From Marsupella aquatica (Eukaryota; Marchantiophyta), in contig OZ316891.1 of assembly GCA_973895155.1 (NCBI GenBank), forward strand, positions 16,182,001 to 16,246,000: DNA of 64,000 nucleotides, written 5' to 3'. Of the stretch, positions 1 to 12,433 are shown piece after piece. Within the stretch, counting starts at the first letter, position 1. Each line of letters begins with the position of its first letter. The notes beneath the pieces were generated by a model. It made no database searches. It had not been told where the DNA came from and saw only the letters and a program-made list of their open reading frames with translations. The translations under genes were made by a program, and so were the position numbers.

Positions 1-1499
1 AGCAAAAGTGCACATGAAGGGGAGGATGATTCCCAATTGCACTGGGTCTGAAGCTGTTCATGGAATCATGAAAGCGTGGCAGGGAAAGAAAACAGTTGGT
101 TTGTTTGAAGGATGTAAGACTGACCACAATAGAGCTATCTCGCAAATAGCAACCTATACAGCATATCGTGAAGGTCTCCATCGAGGTACCGGTCCAACAG
201 TGTTTGAATTAGCTTTTCGTTCGGCTGACCAGGTAGGGTCACCAAAACTGTTCGAAGAAGCATCTAATATGTTACTCGCAAATGCAGCAGAATTTGATTT
301 GGAGAGGGATTCTCCGTTGAATGGGGATTTTGTAACAAAGTCTATAAAAAGAAAAGGTCCGGCGACAGGGAATGTCTCTCCACAAGACTCCCATCGACAT
401 GACACGGTTCTCATAACAATGCCAAATACCCGAGGCTGCAAGAGGAGAAATTTGAACTCATCTGAGTTTGAGAACATTCCGATACTTAGAACTCCTCCTT
501 TGAATCCATTTATTGATTTGTTTGAGAGTGACTCTCCACTTTCCCATCATGCCTCCCAATCTCTTGAAGCTCCTGGAAGTGCTCCGAACACTACTCCATT
601 CATTCCTGTAGACACTTCACTTTTTGAAGTAGACATTGTACCCAGGTCATGGCACCTTCGGAGAGTTTCCAGACACGGTGCAGGACCACAGTGTAATGGG
701 ACGATGTCTAGAAGTTGTGATCATGATGAGTGTCATAATTGTATTAAGAAGGTTGGATATCCTTCAAATGCAGGGATTGTCGGAATTTTCGTCAAAGGAT
801 ACTGCTTATTCAGAGGTGAACACCATCCAGAGCTTGTCTGGTTCTGCCCCACTAGCGATTGCTGGAAAAGCCAACCTTGTCGAGGTATTGCGAACCTCCC
901 TACTTGCCCTGACGTTTTTCCAGTACTGAAAGGCACAAATCTTTCAAGTCTGGAGTTGAATTTCCTTCAAGAGTAGGGCATTGAAGTCTTGAGACGAGAT
1001 AGTGTTGTCTCATGTTGCCCTTCTTCATTTGAACTGAGAATAAACATTGACATTTTTCCTGAAAAGATCAATCCCGCACAAGTTAACATCTATTTTTGAA
1101 CGAGAAATGGGCGGGCGGTGAACTCCAGATCAAATCTCACTTAGGAATATCATAAAAGGATTGAATCAGCACAGAGGGAAACAATGACTCTGATCAAAGC
1201 TATGGAAGTTTCATCGGGAAACTCATACGGGAAACTATTCCAGATACGCACACATGCACATTTACAAACTGCAAATACTTACTGGGTGCAGATTTGCATT
1301 TTCCCTTGTTGCTCTTGTGAAGATTTCTTTCGTTGATATTCTCGAGGGAAACCTTTCATGCCATGTAAACACTGGTACTGGGTTTACAAAGCTATATTCA
1401 AGCTTGATCTAGTGGACAATGTCCTCCCAAGCCAACCGATTTTTACCATTGGGGAACTGCATTATATTTTAGGGAGGCAGAATTATGATGGTTTATAGA
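1..1499 (+). pseudogene. MULE transposase, C-terminal half (element A)
   Basis: The translation aligns along its whole length with the last transposase exon of copy 2 (58041-59573). It includes the region of the third catalytic acidic residue (NCTGSEAVHGIMKAW) and a C-terminal SWIM zinc finger with pattern CxC...CxH (about 1309-1370). One frame runs through but is broken by stops at 974-976, about 1097, about 1142 and about 1336, all within conserved sequence and without frameshift. It is therefore a decayed gene. The N-terminal half, with the first two catalytic acids, would lie left of the window. The family (Mutator-like DDE transposase with SWIM finger) is inferred from the motifs. Confidence 0.8.
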
Positions 1500-2035
1500 A
1501 AGGCTCACCATTCTAGTATACGTTCAACGGGTATGTATGAGTTGTCGTATCGCAATGGTAACTTAGTTTTAGGTAGCACCCGACGCTATTAAACAATGGT
1601 TTTGTGGAAAATGTTGTTCTTCCATGTCTAACAATTTTTAACTTCAAAGCGAAGTTCACATTTGTGTTCAACAAGGCTCAAAGTTTTATGTGTTGCACAA
1701 AAAACTTCTTATTTCACCGCTATTGACTTAAGGTTCTATGAATTTCATTGTATGGATTGTGGAGATGTTAATTTTGTCTGATCGTCACGTGACCTTAAGT
1801 TTGGGTAGCGCCCAGTGCTAGTAAACATTTCTTTACTTGGTTCCTGTTAGAGCTATTAAATGCGTCTTTTGATAATTGTTGTTTTCCCCATCATATTGCA
1901 TTTTATGTTGAAATTGACCTCTTTGGTTTTGTCCAGAATTATTTTGTTTATTTGGATGATAGTACCAAATCTCCTGTTTCATTCCGCTCTTTTTCCTGTT
2001 ATGATCATTGTTGTTTCCTGTTTCCTGTCACGGAG
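1500..2035 (+). other. Noncoding 3' flank of MULE A
   Basis: There is no convincing reading frame here. The stretch contains the two degenerate palindromes and the CTGTTT-rich subterminal end, matching the layout after the transposase stop in copy 2 (59574-60162). Confidence 0.55.
1574..1820. repeat. Two degenerate 15-bp palindromes (1574-1588, 1806-1820)
   Basis: TAGCACCCGACGCTA and TAGCGCCCAGTGCTA are decayed versions of the TAGCGCC-N-GGCGCTA palindrome. They sit at positions equivalent to the two sites beyond the transposase stop in copy 2 (59676 and 59785). Confidence 0.8.
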
Positions 2036-2338
2036 GTTGGGCCCTTTGCTGATTCTCCGATGTTTTCTTCTCTAACTCTTCTGCCTTTGCATTTGCTGCA
2101 ATGAATTACTGTTCTCTACTATTCCAGAAATGTTGGTCCAGTGCGTTGCTCATCCCTTGGTAGATTGCTACCTGCCGAATGATTTGTCCCGTCATGGTGG
2201 TGAAGATGCTGCTTCTTCTAATGTTTTTGATCTCTTCTCTTAGCTTCTCGATCCCAATTACACTTTGTACCGTCTGTACCTCAAGCGTGGAGCAAGTTTC
2301 TATCGCGTATCTAATGTCGGTATCCTCTATGGCTTCGG
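2036..2338 (-). pseudogene. C-terminal end of the 3' ORF of gypsy element D
   Basis: On the minus strand this continues the reading frame of gypsy D's 3' ORF after removal of B1. The frame leaves D at 22680, crosses the AAATG duplication, and continues here with a helical, coiled-coil-like sequence (EVQTVQSVIGIEKLREEI, then AKAEELEKKTSENQQR). One TAA interrupts it near 2103. It is cut by the right end of MULE A. Function is unknown. Confidence 0.6.
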
Positions 2339-2459
2339 AAATGTGTGATGCCTAGCCAGGAATCACTAGGACGGTTTACATGGTAAAAGCAAGAGTGTAC
2401 CCTAGAAACACCTTAGTATAGTAACAAGACAAGGAAAATATAAACAATTAAGGGTGACT

Positions 2460-3602
2460 ATGGAACCCGGGCCGAGGCCGGAAGTAAGGACGCCGGGGGA
2501 GAGAACACGATTAGGAATAGGGCGCGCTAAGTGTCGGCGGCTAGGGGTGACCAACGGGAAAGAAGACCAGAGGAGGAGTGGGGTAAGGACCGCTCGCGAG
2601 GAATAGTGGCTCATTTGCAAGCACGAACTGGGCAGACGACTACGGGAGGCCAAATACTGTCAGCTGCTTAGGCAAGCACTCTGGGTGGGAACAGATACCA
2701 ACGATCGAGTCAAGGAGGGTATGAGCAACATCAATCAAGCGGCACATTTTTGGGGATACCTGTTCAAACGGGCAACTGAGTACATTGGGACTTACGAGGA
2801 CAAAGAATCGGAGAGAGCAGCTCGAGAATGGCAGGAGCTCGCTCAACTGTGGGAGCTGCAGAAGTCTGCCTTCTTAGGAGGAGAACTCATCAAGGCTGAG
2901 TTCTTGTGGACTCCTACTGCCAATCAGCTCGATGACCTTCTGTTTTGCGAAGACAGAATCGTCGGCATTCGGGAAGCCATCAACCGCTGCAACGACGCGC
3001 ACTGGGAGTTGAAGGGTAGCACGAAAGGGTGGACAAAGGCAACTGTGCTAGGAGAAACATCCACGGCAGCCGAGATGAAGAGGAAAGGAAACAACAACAG
3101 AGAGGCCACCCCAGCAAAAAGAACGAGGTCGGCGGCACCAAGGAAACCAGTAGAGCAGCAGAATAGGAGGCAGGGAGAAGCCAAAGAGGAGGAGGTCAAT
3201 CCCAACAATGCCATTCCAACAAATGATGGCACCTGGAAAGGCTGGGCGGTGACCCTACCAGAGGAAGTGCAATTACATTTTGCACGGGAGGAGGATGCAT
3301 GCTTTACGGCCATGCAGACCAAGAAGTACCAGGGCTTCATGGCCGGATCCGGCTTGGAAGCCTTCGTAAGATTACCATGGTTGAAGCCGGACTCAGACTT
3401 ATTAGAATTTGCGGGATCATGGGAACCCGAGACCAATTCCACGAGGGTGTATGGGAAGGATTTCTATCTCACTCCCCGGGTGATTTCCGAGGTGTTTGGC
3501 TTGCCGATGGGTAATAAGACCAAGGTTGATACCAGGAAGACCTTACCTGACAAGGAGTTCCCGTCGTTCCCAGGACCATCAACGAAGAATGGATTCTTCC
3601 GG
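2460..3602 (+). pseudogene. B-family LTR ORF, N-terminal part (B1 copy)
   Basis: The frame opens at an ATG at 2460-2462, equivalent to the start of the intact 1210-aa ORF in B2. It has an in-frame TAG at 2604-2606 and is cut at 3602 by an inserted solo LTR, resuming in phase at 6041. It encodes a basic N-terminus, a charged linker and the start of a globular region with FVRLPWLKP and FYLTPRVISEVFGLP. The latter recalls the retrotransposon-associated putative plant transposon proteins. No enzymatic motif was seen. Confidence 0.8.
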
Positions 3603-6036
3603 TGTCGTCGAGATGGAAAATAGAGGAGGGGAAGTGAAGGCCTTATTTTTGAGTTGGAGGTATTTGATGAAGGAATGCAATTTGGGTGAGATTTTTGTTG
3701 TGGTAGGAAAACAGTAATAAGACAAAAGAAAAATAGAGAAACCAGTTTTGCCAAGGCTTAAAAGGGCTTTAATGACAGAATTGTGAGAAGATGACACATG
3801 GAGGCCTATGTGCGCTCGGGCATAAAGGGCAGTTTGAGTTGACGCGCGGATGGGGAATGGAAGTGAATAAGGAGGAAGAAACGGCCGAAAGAAGGTGTGG
3901 GGTAGTTATCAAGCTTTTTTGGGGAAAAGGGAAAGGGGAGCGAAGAAAAGAAAACGGCCGATCTGGCATAGCTGTGGTGATGGGCGGGGAGTGATGTGTG
4001 TGCGCCAAGGAGTTCAGAGAGAAAAAGGAGTGAGATTTAGCCGGAAGGACGTGGGTGTGGTATGGAAGGTCTTAAAGTTTTTTTTTCGAGTGGCGGAGGC
4101 GTGTGGTCGTTACTTGTCTGGTCGCAACTGCTATGGAAGTAACGGAGGTGATCGTTACAGTGGAGGGAGTGGTTGATGAGGTTCGGCGATAGAATGAAGG
4201 GACGTTCGTGGAAACATGGTGAAAGTTAAATTTTTGCAGGAAGGAAAGGAAGGCAATGAATGGAGGAATGGAGAAATGCTGATGCGCGTGATCGGATTTG
4301 AGAGCTTTCGAGTAAAGGGGACTTCAGGATCAAAGAGGACGGAAAACAAAAACGGAACGAGTGAACGAACGTAGGAGGATATGGAGAGATGAAGAATTGA
4401 GGCAGTGACGAGAAAAAGGCGAAGAGAGGTGGAGGTGCGCGATCTGAGTTCAGAGCTTTTTGAGTGAACAGAGAATTTTGGTTGAAGAGAGGGAATGGAA
4501 ATGGCGATAGTAGATATTGAATTGAATAAGCAAACAAAGAAAAAAATGGAAGGTGAGTGATGATGCGAATTCAAGAATCCAGGGAAGAACGGAAATTGAA
4601 GTGTATGAATGAGCGCGATCAGTGGAGAGCTTGAGAAGAAAACTTTTGGGATACAAGAACGAGTTGCGATGGCAGAGATTTAGCCAGACAAACAATGAGC
4701 TGTGAAAAAGCTGAAGATTAGCTTGGGAGAAGACTGATGTCATTCTGAAAGCTGTCGTAAAACAATTTTTTTCCATATGAAAAGAAAGTTGATAAGTGCC
4801 GAGTTAAGAAAGAGATAAGGACGACAGAGAAAAAGAGTTCACAAGTTGTTGATGTCGAGGAGAGCTCGTAAGGGAGAAAAGGGAAGACAGCAGAAGACTT
4901 GTGACAATAACAAGAAAAGTCAAAAGGAGGTTGATGCGCATTTGAAAGCACAAAGAAAATAAAAATAAAAATGCAGAGGTGAGGTGGGGCGAGAGAGAAG
5001 TTCAAACATGGAAAGGAACAGCGCTGGTGTAGATGAAGATTGAATAAGAGACAAGCGCCCGATCATTGAAACCGATGAAGAAGGGATTTCGAGAAGTGTT
5101 TAAGGCAGACAAGGAAAATGTAAAGGAATTGAAAGTTGTAAAGACGAATACGAAAAACTTTTTGTAAAGCTTCGACTGATGAGAACAGATCAGAGATAAT
5201 GAGTTCATTGAGAATGTACCATGGGTCCGTTTGAGAAGTGAAAACATAAAGTTTGAACCTGAATGAAGCTACAGGATGCCCTTAAGAGGAGAAATGAGCC
5301 TTTCATGGAATTAATCAAGAAATTCCAACTCGAGTTATGGATCACCCCGACCACCTTAGATTTGATGTTGTGTTGTGAATTCGGAATAAGGAAGTTGACT
5401 ACATTCGACGAGTGGAACCCGGTAATTGGATCCATCTTTAGGTTAGGAATAGTCCATTGCCATGGGGTATGAGGATAGTGGCCGTAAGTTCTTTTTGCTA
5501 TGGGACTGGAAACTTGAGGAGAGAAGGAAGAAGAGCCAAGAAGAAAAGTGTAAGAGGACCGATGACGTAAAGGAAGCACGGCGGAGACTAAAATTGTGTC
5601 CAACATGTTTGGGGGAAACCATCGATGAGCTTGAAGCCGAGACCTGACCTGATGATTGAGCTGAGTTTAGTGGAGAGACCTGAGTTAGGAGATGAGTCAC
5701 CAAAAAACACTTTGTAAACTCAAACCAAATTTCATATTTTGAAAATGATTGAAATAAAAAGATGAGTTTGGATTATTTTATGTGATCAAAAATGAAGAAA
5801 TGCTCTTGTGGTAAAAGTGTTTAATTGTTATGGAAATGTGAGTGATGCATCGAATTTAGATAAAAGTAGCAACTTAGTATCTTAAGTTAAAATAGCTTAG
5901 TGTAATTTCGTATTTAAAATGGAAACTAATTAGGATTAAGAAAGATTAAACTAACTTAAGAAATATTATGATAAATCCAAGTCCCTAAAAGTATTAAAAG
6001 TCTACTTTTATACCGCTTTAAACTGGTCCCCGGACA
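3603..6036. mobile_element. Putative solo LTR of about 2.4 kb inside B1
   Basis: Comparison with intact B2 shows 2434 bp of extra DNA, beginning TGTCGTC and ending CCGGACA (TG...CA, short terminal inversion TGTC/GACA). It is flanked by CCGG at 3599-3602 and 6037-6040, or by an imperfect 5-bp duplication. The interior is purine-rich on the plus strand and has only scattered short ORFs with no recognised motif. No internal retrotransposon domain is present. Its orientation and family are unknown. Confidence 0.75.
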
Positions 6037-6040
6037 CCGG

Positions 6041-8473
6041 AACACCTGCACCAACCCGCACATCGGAGAGATGATTGATTTCTTGCGGGTGACCATGCAT
6101 TGTAACTTGTCAAGGGCAGAGATCGGCAAGGCTCAGGTCTACCTGGCAGAAAGGCCAGACCCAAGCCGGGATTACAACGGGTACCTCCTCAACCAACTGA
6201 AGAAAATCTTGAAGGAGGAACAGCAGGTGATCGGCGTGGGAAGCGTGTCCCGGCTTGGCTATCACATGCCGTTGTTGTGCCGGTATGCCAGAAGTCAAAT
6301 TTTTGCCCCAGTACTTCCCCTATCGGCAAGGGCACCAGAGGAGGTTCCGGAGTAGAGGCCGGCAATAGAAGAGCCCAACCAGCCTGTCAATCCTACGATC
6401 GAGCAGGTGTTTTGGCCAAGGAAAGAAGACTTGCCGATGCAGCAATCAGGCATGCAGAATCTGCTGAAAATGTTGGAGAAGGAGAGAACGGCACCAGCAA
6501 CGGCAACGGCACTGGTACAGGACACTGCCCCAGAGGCCGGCCTAAGCCGACTCAGGAGGGAAAACCCCTTTACCGGAGCCAAGGAGAGAAGGAGGCCGGA
6601 ACACACGCCGGGAGTGCGAATGTATGTGGGAGCCTCAAGCCCCGAATCGGAGGCAGAGCAGCCTAAGGCTCCTTCCCGCGGAGAGCAGAGGGAGAGGACA
6701 GCCTGGAACCCAAAGGAGGAACAAGGGCCCATGATCTGTGAGGCCGTTTTCACGGTAGGACCAGGGGAACAAAGGGGGAAGCCGGGAGTCCAAGCAGTGG
6801 AGGAGGCGGTGGAGGACTACAGCAATGATAACTCCGGCTATGGGTCGGATCATCATGTTCCAGGAGTAAGGACCTGTGGCCGATTTATCCCCATGCTTCC
6901 AAGAGTAGTTCGAGGGGACCCCACCCAGCAGAGTAGCCCCGAGTCTCCCCCACCAGAGGTTGCTCCCCCGAGCTTTGACAGCATAAAGCAGATGGCACAA
7001 GATTTCCAGGAGTGACTTAGGGAGGAAGAGAGGGCAGCCCTGGCTAGGGAGAAAGATTTACCAGGAGGAGATTGGCCGGAGGACATCAGGCGGCTTGCCG
7101 AAAAAAGAAGCAACCCTCTTGCCACCGTAGAAGAAATTCGCAAGGCGGCTTGGGAACAGAGGCCAAGGTGGTTGATGCCGATGACTTCTACTTACTCCAC
7201 CTATGCTAAAGATAGAGCCATGGAGTACGGGGAGATGTGTGGGGACCTGGCGCTCAGCATCTTTGGGGAGGAGTTGGAGCAAGGACCTTTCTTCCAGAGG
7301 GAGAGGTTGGAGAAGCACCGATTAGAAGAAGCGATGGCTTTGGAGAGAAGCAAGAAAGACGAGGTCATCCGGCGGCTTAGGGAGAAGGAAGCCGAGGTGG
7401 AAGTCCTCCAGGCGGCCAAGAAAGCCCAAGATGCGCTACGGATTAAGCGGCATGAGCTAAACATCATGCAGGGGCAGTTGGATACAGCTCAGTCTGACAA
7501 TCAGATTATCAAAGATAAACTGACTCGGACCCAAGGAGAGTTGGCCAGCGCAGTCAAGGAAAGAGAGAAATGGAAGCGGGAGCTAAGGGACGCAGAGGAG
7601 GCCCACTTAACCGCCAACAACCGGGCCATGGCGGAGACTCAAAGAAGGGAGAGGGCGTTGAAAGGAGAGCTCAAAGATATCCGCGGAGCCCTTGAGCAGA
7701 AGGAAGCAGAGTTAGGGAAATCCTATCAAGGGATTATTGCACTGCAGCAGGAGCTTGCGTCCCTGATGGCCAGCTTCAAGGCCGACCTGCGTGAAAAGGA
7801 TGACCAGCTCAACCAAACTTATGCCAAGATGAATAAGATGGAGTCTGTGGTCTTAGCAGAGCTCGACAAGGAGCTAAGAGCAACCCAGGAGGAGAGGGCT
7901 ACCTTAAAGAAAGAATTGGAGGAAGCCAAAAAGGAGTTGGAGGAGGCGCGCAAAGACCTGGACGAGACCCAAGAGGAGTTGGAGGAAATCACGAGGAAGA
8001 TGGAGAACCTACAGCGGCGGGCCGACAACCAAACGGAGCGGCTGAAGAAACAAGCCGCAGTATTTAAATGCTTGGCTTCATCAGGTCCAACTCCAATTGG
8101 GGCAACCCAGTTACCAGGGGTAGTATTGGCCGAAGGACAAGCCGAGACACTCACCCCGGTGCCGGAGGTAAGTGGCAAGGTGAAGGAACCGGCTGTCGAA
8201 ATAGGGAAGAAGAAGAAGCGGAAACCTTCTAGGTCTGGGAGTTATACGGCTTCTCAAGCCGTTGTGACCGAGAAGATAAACCCGGCACCAACCTCCGGCA
8301 TCGACACGGTGGTGGATCCACCAGTCCTAGGAAGTGGGGATGGCAAGGCCAAGGCCGGGACAACCAATAATGAAGCCGAGGTACCAGATCCTCCACTAGA
8401 ACATGTTGGGGAGGCCGTGGCCGATGCTGAGGCCGAAGCTGAGGGTGGACCCAGTCAGGCCGATGAAGAGTTG
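6041..8473 (+). pseudogene. B-family LTR ORF, middle and C-terminal part (B1 copy)
   Basis: This continues the B1 frame after the solo LTR, in phase once 3603-6040 is removed. It encodes the rest of the globular domain, a proline-rich linker, a long coiled coil (about 7320-8070, heptad-like with many E, K, L and A) and a low-complexity C-terminus. Two nonsense codons interrupt it: TAG at 6353-6355 and TGA at 7013-7015. Gypsy element C inserted at 8473, and the last part lies at 14248 to about 14354. Confidence 0.8.
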
Positions 8474-9641
8474 TGTAGTTTGCTATAGAGAACCAAAAGA
8501 ACTCTTTTACGTCTCTAAACTCGGTATTCGTTCCCGTTAAGAACAAGATTGGGTTGGTTTGATGTAATAAACTAAAAATAAAGCTTTAAGCTGTTGTGTC
8601 ACACATAGTAATCAATCTTGACTACTTTAATTAGGTACTTTGAAGATCGCTCCACAGCGGTGAGCAGTTTTTGATGATAACTCAACATCATATAACCATC
8701 AATTAATCAAAAGGTTGCAATTAACAAAACACAAGGAAAAATCTCTTAGAGTATGCTTAAGGGAGTTTGGAATATACCAAGGTTACTCCTTAGACATAAG
8801 CAATAATGGAATGACTTTAAGGGAATTCAAATCCACACGGCTTTTCAGATCTAAACTGCCTACTAGAGTATCCTTTTAAAATGCCGGCAACATGTCTTGA
8901 CCTTTCTTCCTAAGTGATACTTAGTCAAGATCTAAAAGGATAAATACTTCAGCATTTAGATGGTACTAAGCAACATGAAGGTGAAAACATCATTTCCAAT
9001 GCAACTTAAACTCGATGGGTTAACTCTAAGAACTTGTGAGATTACAATGTGTCACCAAAGCGGAATCTGACATTATAATTCACGAGATTCATAACTGAGG
9101 TTTTACTTCAAGTATTTGGGTTCCAAAATACAAGAAGGAGGTAAGTCCCTCCTAGGATTGCCTGCTCTGAACTTCAAAAAGTCCAAAATCACAAGGACAA
9201 CACCAAGGGGCAACAAGTCATGTCTGACTTACTTACTTCTGCTTATTAGTAGTGAAAGGTACTTATAGTGAAAAACATCGAGGAAAAACCCTTGGGGGTT
9301 GAAGAGTCATGACCCTTCAAAACCCTCAAAAAGTCAAAAATGAAAACTAAGTATGAAAAGGTCTAAAACTAACTAAGTTAAGTTTACCGTAGTATCGTAA
9401 GATCGTAAAGTCGTAGTCGCGGGAACTTAATGATATAGAAAAACTCAGCAAACTAAAGTATTTCTAACTTTCTAACTACAATCCAAAGTGATTGAGACTT
9501 TGCCAATGTGTTTTCCTATGTATAAGCTGTCTACTGAAAAAGACTTGATGAGTTTTGGAATCTTAAAACATGTCTAATAAAATCGAGCGGGGTACAGTAA
9601 CTGAAACTGCCTCTGACACTTAACAAAATTGCAGGTCTGCT

Positions 9642-11888
9642 TCAATCTTTTGGTTGTCGAATATCCTCTGGTTCTCTAATTTCTACTTTCCAAATAGTGC
9701 GCGTCCGAATAGCTTCCCTTACTTCATCACAGTGAGGTTGATCCCGGATGTAAGGTAGACATCTCATCTGTCTTCCCCAATACATAAGTGGCATCCTTTT
9801 CTCCAAAAAGCACTGGTTGATTCTGATTGCTTCCCGTAAGATGCCTATGACATCTAAACAATTGCACGAGTTGGCGTAGACAGATGGGTAGAATTGTAAG
9901 AACATCTCTGTACTCAGCATCTTGTTGTAGGAGGATCGTAATTTCCACTGCACATCCCGGAAGTAGCGAGTGTAGTTTGTTAGCTGTTGCGTGCTGATGT
10001 TGTTCCATACTCGCTGCTTGTCTTCATAAGAAGTGGTTGAAGTAAGGATAACCTTGGGTCCAGTGGAAATATATGAGTGATCAGGGGTAGTAGACTTGTT
10101 GCTCTGTTTTAGAAAAATCAATAAGAAATCTAAAGCATAAGCGGCTATATTTCCCAAATAGGCCAGGATTAAATCCGGGTCATCAACTTCAACATCACCT
10201 TGTAGAAACATAACGGCCAGTATAGGTCGGAAGTAGACTGAATCTGTCCAGTACTCATCAAACTGAGCCAACTCCACGCGAGAGGTACCAATCATCCTGA
10301 GATCAAAAATGTAGCTAGCCTCTACTTTCTTCAAATAATAAAACCTCCAGAACTCACTTACAGGTGGTGTATTGGCATGCATAACCTTACAAGTGGTGAC
10401 ATACTTCTGGACTTGTTGCTCTGGTGTTCTAGGCTCCATTTTATAGATGATAGCGTTTCTAGGAGTTTGGGTAGAAGAAGTGACAACTGCAACAAGGTTG
10501 GGGTTGGATCGCAAGGCTGCATTAACTCCTTCGAATCCCTGATCTGGTGAGTCACAGACTGGAATATCATAGGGAGAGAAGTATTCTGGTGTGGATGGAG
10601 GATCAGAATCTTCAGAAAAGGGAAATCCTTGCTGAGAGAAGTGCTGTGTGGGGTGCAAAGATTTATGAGGTAGACTATCAGTAGGCTCATAATTTGAATC
10701 AGGACTATAGGGAAACTGAGAGGATGGCAGTGGGGAGCGTAAAGGTTCAGGTCTATCAAGAAATTCATCGACTATGGAGGTGACTTCTTCTGAACGGCAG
10801 CCTAACATAGTAGTTAACTCATGGACAATCTTAAGGCAAGAGTGATGTTCTACAGATGAGCAGGGAGGAGGCTCTTAATTTGTAGGTGAGGTCTCCTTCA
10901 AGTCCGTAGGGGATGGAACTGAGATTTGAGCCATAGTCTTAACAGCAAAAAGTTCCTCTGTGGAGAGCTGAATTTCTGCTGGAGGTAAAGATGATGGCGA
11001 ATTCTCATGATCCGGAGATGAAAGTGCAGAAGGAGGAACCTGTGTCACTGCGTCATGGCGCAATTGCTCAATGGTCTCGTACAGTGAATGAAAGTCACAG
11101 TTGAGCAAAGCACACACCTTATTGATCAGGGTCTGATTGGAGTCGTCCTGTGCAAGTCGAATAGGAAACTTCCCAATTCCTGTGGAAGGGGGTGGTGAGG
11201 GGATCCCTGGGTAGTCTATCATCTCAGCATCTGTAGTAAGTGCTTCTAGGTCCATGGGTACCTCATCTGAAGGACTTGAATTGTGAAGACTTGCCCGGCT
11301 GCCTAGAGAAGCTGGCGATATGACATTTGCCTCTTCTGCTGTAGTAGGCATAATTTCATCTTGTTCCCACAACTTGGAGATTTCTTCCATAAGATAATCT
11401 CTCTCCATCACCTCCTCAGGAAGTGAGCAATCAAAAGCGGAGTATAGCTGGGCTAGATAGTTTTGCAGTTGAGTTGATTGATTCGCCCTTAATGTCCGAA
11501 GTTGATCCCTCACAACATTGAAAAATACCAAAGCCCAATTGACCTTTACTCTACCACTGTGCGCAGCGATGATGGTATTGGCCAGAGAAATGGAGCAAAC
11601 AGTTGGTTTCTTGGGATGAAAAATAGGAACCAAAAATTCCAAAAGAATTCTTAGCTCCAAATGATTGCATTGACTCACATTCCAGCCATTTCTCTTATTC
11701 CGGGTACCTGAAAAGTATGGAGTTGATGTATCATCCTTGGGCGAAAGTAGCGCTTCTCCGTCAGCAGAACATCCAAAAGCATACGCGAAGTGATCTATGG
11801 TCCATTTGCTAGGCCGTCCTCGAATAGAAGTAGGCAAAGGTGAAGCGACAATTGATCCTCTAACAAAATCTTCCAGGTAGGTGTCCAA
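9642..11888 (-). pseudogene. ORF inside the LTR of gypsy C, about 749 codons with one stop
   Basis: Two minus-strand ORFs (11888-10875, 337 aa; 10808-9642, 388 aa) are in the same frame, and the 22 codons between them are open, so a single TAA at 10875-10877 divides one reading frame. The N-terminal half contains KWTIDHFAYAFGCSADGEAL and VNWALVFFNVVRDQLRTL, recalling the globular regions of retrotransposon-associated plant proteins. The middle is acidic and S/P-rich; the C-terminal half is globular again. It is on the same strand as the integrase and lies beyond the polypurine tract. Function is unknown. Confidence 0.7.
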
Positions 11889-12254
11889 CTCTGAAGTCCA
11901 TGGTAGTCATAATAATTTCTCTAGTCCAAGCTCTCTCAAGGATTGGCGTAATGATTCATAGCTCTCTTCGGTCCTGGGGAGCCTGATGACGAGCGCTTTT
12001 GGAATTGCCACAGAATCAATGAGGTATTCCTCATCACAATCGAATGTTGCCATAGCTCTCGGGTTCACAAATCTTGAGGTGGATGTTGATCAGATGAAGC
12101 GGAGCGATGCTTGTAAGCGTCGGAAATAGTCATGCAGAGAGTGATTCGCTCTGGTCGTAAGATTTCACGCGATGCGGCTTGTAGTGTACTTTCCGCCTGT
12201 TAGTCTTGCAACGGCGTAATCTTCTAGTACCGCGTAAGTTCGTAAATTGTAAGG

Positions 12255-12300
12255 TAATAAGATCATAAGATCGTAAGATCGTAAGATCGTATCTTACTAA
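12255..12300. repeat. Short tandem GATCGTAA tract in the LTR of C
   Basis: Several copies of an AAGATCGT-like octamer lie just inside the LTR edge. A similar tract (tatcgtaagatcgtaaagtcgt) occurs at about 9392-9414. They lie on both sides of the LTR ORF. Confidence 0.7.
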
Positions 12301-12404
12301 AAGGCGTAAAAAAATGTAAGTTTAAGTGAACTTAAACTTTAGCGACCAGAAAATTTAAAAATTTGCACTTAATCTTAGCTTTTCAAGTTTACTGTATATC
12401 CACA

Positions 12405-12417
12405 TAGCCCTCCCTTC
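12405..12417 (-). promoter_or_regulatory. Polypurine tract of gypsy C
   Basis: The minus strand reads GAAGGGAGGGCTA immediately before the TGTGG start of the LTR, the expected plus-strand primer position. It fixes the internal/LTR boundary and shows that the downstream ORF is inside the LTR. Confidence 0.8.
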
Positions 12418-12433
12418 AGACGACGCCGTGTCC

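Larger units (their letters stand above)
1..2035 (+). mobile_element. Mutator-like element A, 3' part
   Basis: This is the right-hand part of an element related to copies 1 and 2. It starts at the window edge, almost exactly at the acceptor of the last transposase exon. It holds the C-terminal half of the transposase, two degenerate TAGCGCC-type palindromes, and a right end with cctgtttcctgtcacgg near 2012-2035, which resembles the subterminal CTGTTT repeats of copy 2. The end is placed where the reading frame of gypsy D resumes on the minus strand. The left end and target duplication are outside the window, so the boundary is approximate. Confidence 0.7.
8474..12404 (-). repeat. 3' LTR of gypsy C, 3.9 kb, containing an ORF
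   Basis: The outer edge (8474 to about 8555) matches 14109 to about 14192. The inner edge (about 12366-12404) matches the end of the other LTR and abuts a polypurine tract, so the whole block qualifies as LTR. Between these edges lie the 749-codon ORF (9642-11888) and noncoding flanks at 8555-9641 and 11889-12365. The flanks hold no recognised gene. Alternatively, the 3.8-kb middle is an insertion into a short LTR; no target duplication was seen to support that. Confidence 0.75.

Noticed and set aside
3769-5606. Several minus-strand ORFs of 80-140 aa in the solo LTR
   Set aside because: They are phenylalanine/serine-rich products of a purine-rich strand with no motif, and overlap in different frames.
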